This document shows, one piece after another, positions 13,485 to 14,385 of a stretch of 14,385 nucleotides of DNA. Location of the stretch: contig DHSB01000068.1 of assembly GCA_002408385.1 (NCBI GenBank), positions 37,232-51,616 on the forward strand. Direction: 5' to 3'. This DNA is from Myxococcales bacterium UBA5297 (GTDB lineage: Bacteria; Myxococcota; Myxococcia; Myxococcales; UBA5297). The notes beneath the pieces were generated by a model. That model was not told the DNA's origin and made no database searches. It saw only the letters and a program-made list of their open reading frames with translations. Every line of letters starts with the position of its first letter. Position 1 is the stretch's first letter. The position numbers were made by a program, and so were the translations under genes.

Positions 13485-14204
13485 CTACTCCGACGGCCGC
13501 GGATCGGATCCCACCGGCTCACATGCGCCCCGCACGTATTCGTACCCAGGCATGTCGAGGGTGTAGGTGTTGTTTTGGAAATCCCACGCCGACAGCGAGA
13601 AGCTCGAGAAGATTCCTCCGTTCTCACCGCTGCAGGTGCCGAGCCCCACGAACGGAGAAGTTTCTAAGCGGCACTGACACCTCAAAGGTCGGTCCGGATC
13701 GGACGGATTGGGGTTCTCCGTGCACGGAGCGCCGTCACAGACCGCCCAGTGCAAGTCGCCGACATATCCCGGTGCGCCTGGATCGCAGGGCACGAAGCCC
13801 TGCGCCAGGATCTCGCACCATCCGCGATACGAGTAGGTCGAAACCCAGGCATAGATGACGTCATCCACGGTGTACTGACCGTTGCGGATGGACTCACACA
13901 CAGGTGCCTCGTCCACGTCACAGGAGGCCTCGCGAGTGCATCGAGTCTGCGTCTGGCGTTTGACCTCGAGGTCCTTGATTTCGGCCGTGTAGACGATGTG
14001 GGCTTCGTTCACCCGCATGCAGTCGCAGTCGGCCCGGTCTCCATTCATCGTGCAGTCGAAGGATGCGCTACAGAGGGCGTGCCATCCGGTGCAGACGACC
14101 GCTTCTTCGGGCGCTCCATCGAGTCCATGGACGTCCGCCTTCGAATCGCGACAACTGTTCGCCGCCAGGGCCAAGGTGGTGATCGCCAGGAACTGAAGTC
14201 TCAT
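13485..14204 (-). CDS. Cysteine-rich hypothetical lipoprotein
   Basis: 239 residues with no family that I recognise. The signal peptide ends in AANSC, with Cys18 as the lipid attachment site. The mature part has 16 further cysteines, an even number that would suit disulfide bonding outside the cytoplasm. Two stretches share one pattern: ALCSASFDCTMN...CDC near the start and AVCDGAPCTEN...CQC near the end. This suggests an internally duplicated Cys module with a CxC. The ATG at 14204 was chosen because GGGGGAAG lies directly before it. A GTG at 14216 would overlap that site and add four residues. Composition (about 58-60% GC) is lower than in the core genes but above the protease block. It converges on the MBL-fold gene. 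Confidence 0.8.
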   Translation of the reverse strand: MRLQFLAITTLALAANSCRDSKADVHGLDGAPEEAVVCTGWHALCSASFDCTMNGDRADCDCMRVNEAHIVYTAEIKDLEVKRQTQTRCTREASCDVDEAPVCESIRNGQYTVDDVIYAWVSTYSYRGWCEILAQGFVPCDPGAPGYVGDLHWAVCDGAPCTENPNPSDPDRPLRCQCRLETSPFVGLGTCSGENGGIFSSFSLSAWDFQNNTYTLDMPGYEYVRGACEPVGSDPRPSE

Positions 14205-14292
14205 ATCTTCCCCCACGAGCCGTTCCGAGAATGTGCATCCTGACCCGCGCTGACCGCCGGACCGTGCACGTCAGTATCCGGATCCCTCCAAT

Positions 14293-14385
14293 GGCTCGGC
14301 GCGGCGGGCGGGGCACGAGGCGGGAGCGCAGCTTGGAGCCGGGCTCGAAGACCCCGAAGTAGCGCACCAGGTGCGCCCGCGGCGG
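14293..14385 (-). pseudogene. IS91-type transposase C-terminal fragment (runs off edge)
   Basis: The minus-strand frame entering at the right edge reads PPRAHLVRYFGVFEP followed by GSKLRSRLVPRPP. This matches, from memory, the C-terminal core of IS91-family (Y2/HUH) transposases, typically RYHGVxAPNxxLRxxVVP. The similarity stops near 14293, and the same frame then runs on without resemblance into the lipoprotein gene. The protein is therefore either truncated here or near its natural end. The rest lies beyond the window. The site makes mobile DNA a plausible cause of rearrangement in this flank. Confidence 0.5.

Overview
The window is high-GC bacterial chromosome and almost certainly comes from a myxobacterium (phylum Myxococcota). 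The clearest sign is the 1038-residue amidase at 3337-6453. It ends in a Pro-Asp-Ala-Gly repeat linker, a Gly-Cys-Gly-Cys motif, a short hydrophobic segment and an Arg cluster, which is the MYXO-CTERM surface-sorting signal. The many secreted proteins and lipoproteins, and the GTG starts behind strong Shine-Dalgarno sequences, agree with this. I see no rRNA, tRNA, CRISPR array or complete mobile element.

Layout: 1-668 holds no convincing gene, but it carries two copies of a hairpin-forming dispersed repeat and a terminator-like hairpin. Two minus-strand genes follow. 669-3125 is a lipoprotein glycoside hydrolase of family GH31, close to the YihQ branch. 3337-6453 is a multidomain N-acetylmuramoyl-L-alanine amidase. 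A long imperfect hairpin (3176-3269) lies between them. A divergent promoter region (6454-6718) separates the amidase from 6719-9244 (+). That gene encodes a secreted metallophosphatase/5'-nucleotidase-like protein with an eroded metal centre and a C-terminal segment that looks like an outer-membrane beta-barrel.

From about 9600 to 12020 the base composition falls from roughly 70-80% to roughly 45-55% GC. This block holds a matrixin-like metalloprotease gene (10301-12019, -) and a lipoprotein gene 17 bases behind it (9612-10283, -). The protease reading frame is intact except for one in-frame UAG codon at 11627-11629. It is either a fresh nonsense mutation, a sequencing error or a readthrough site. 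The block looks horizontally acquired.

The right part returns to high GC: an MBL-fold metallohydrolase (12207-13124, +), a gene-free stretch with a third copy of the hairpin repeat followed by a frameshifted DUF1214-like remnant (13355-13440), and a cysteine-rich lipoprotein (13485-14204, -). At the right edge is the C-terminal end of what looks like an IS91-type transposase (14293-14385, -).

The common theme is the cell envelope: five of the six larger protein products have export signals, three of them lipoboxes (GH31, 9612-10283 and 13485-14204). I do not see one shared pathway, and nothing here amounts to a defence or biosynthetic cluster. The items most worth following up are the single UAG codon in the protease, the nucleotidase-barrel fusion with substituted metal ligands, the split-domain amidase, and the three-copy hairpin repeat.
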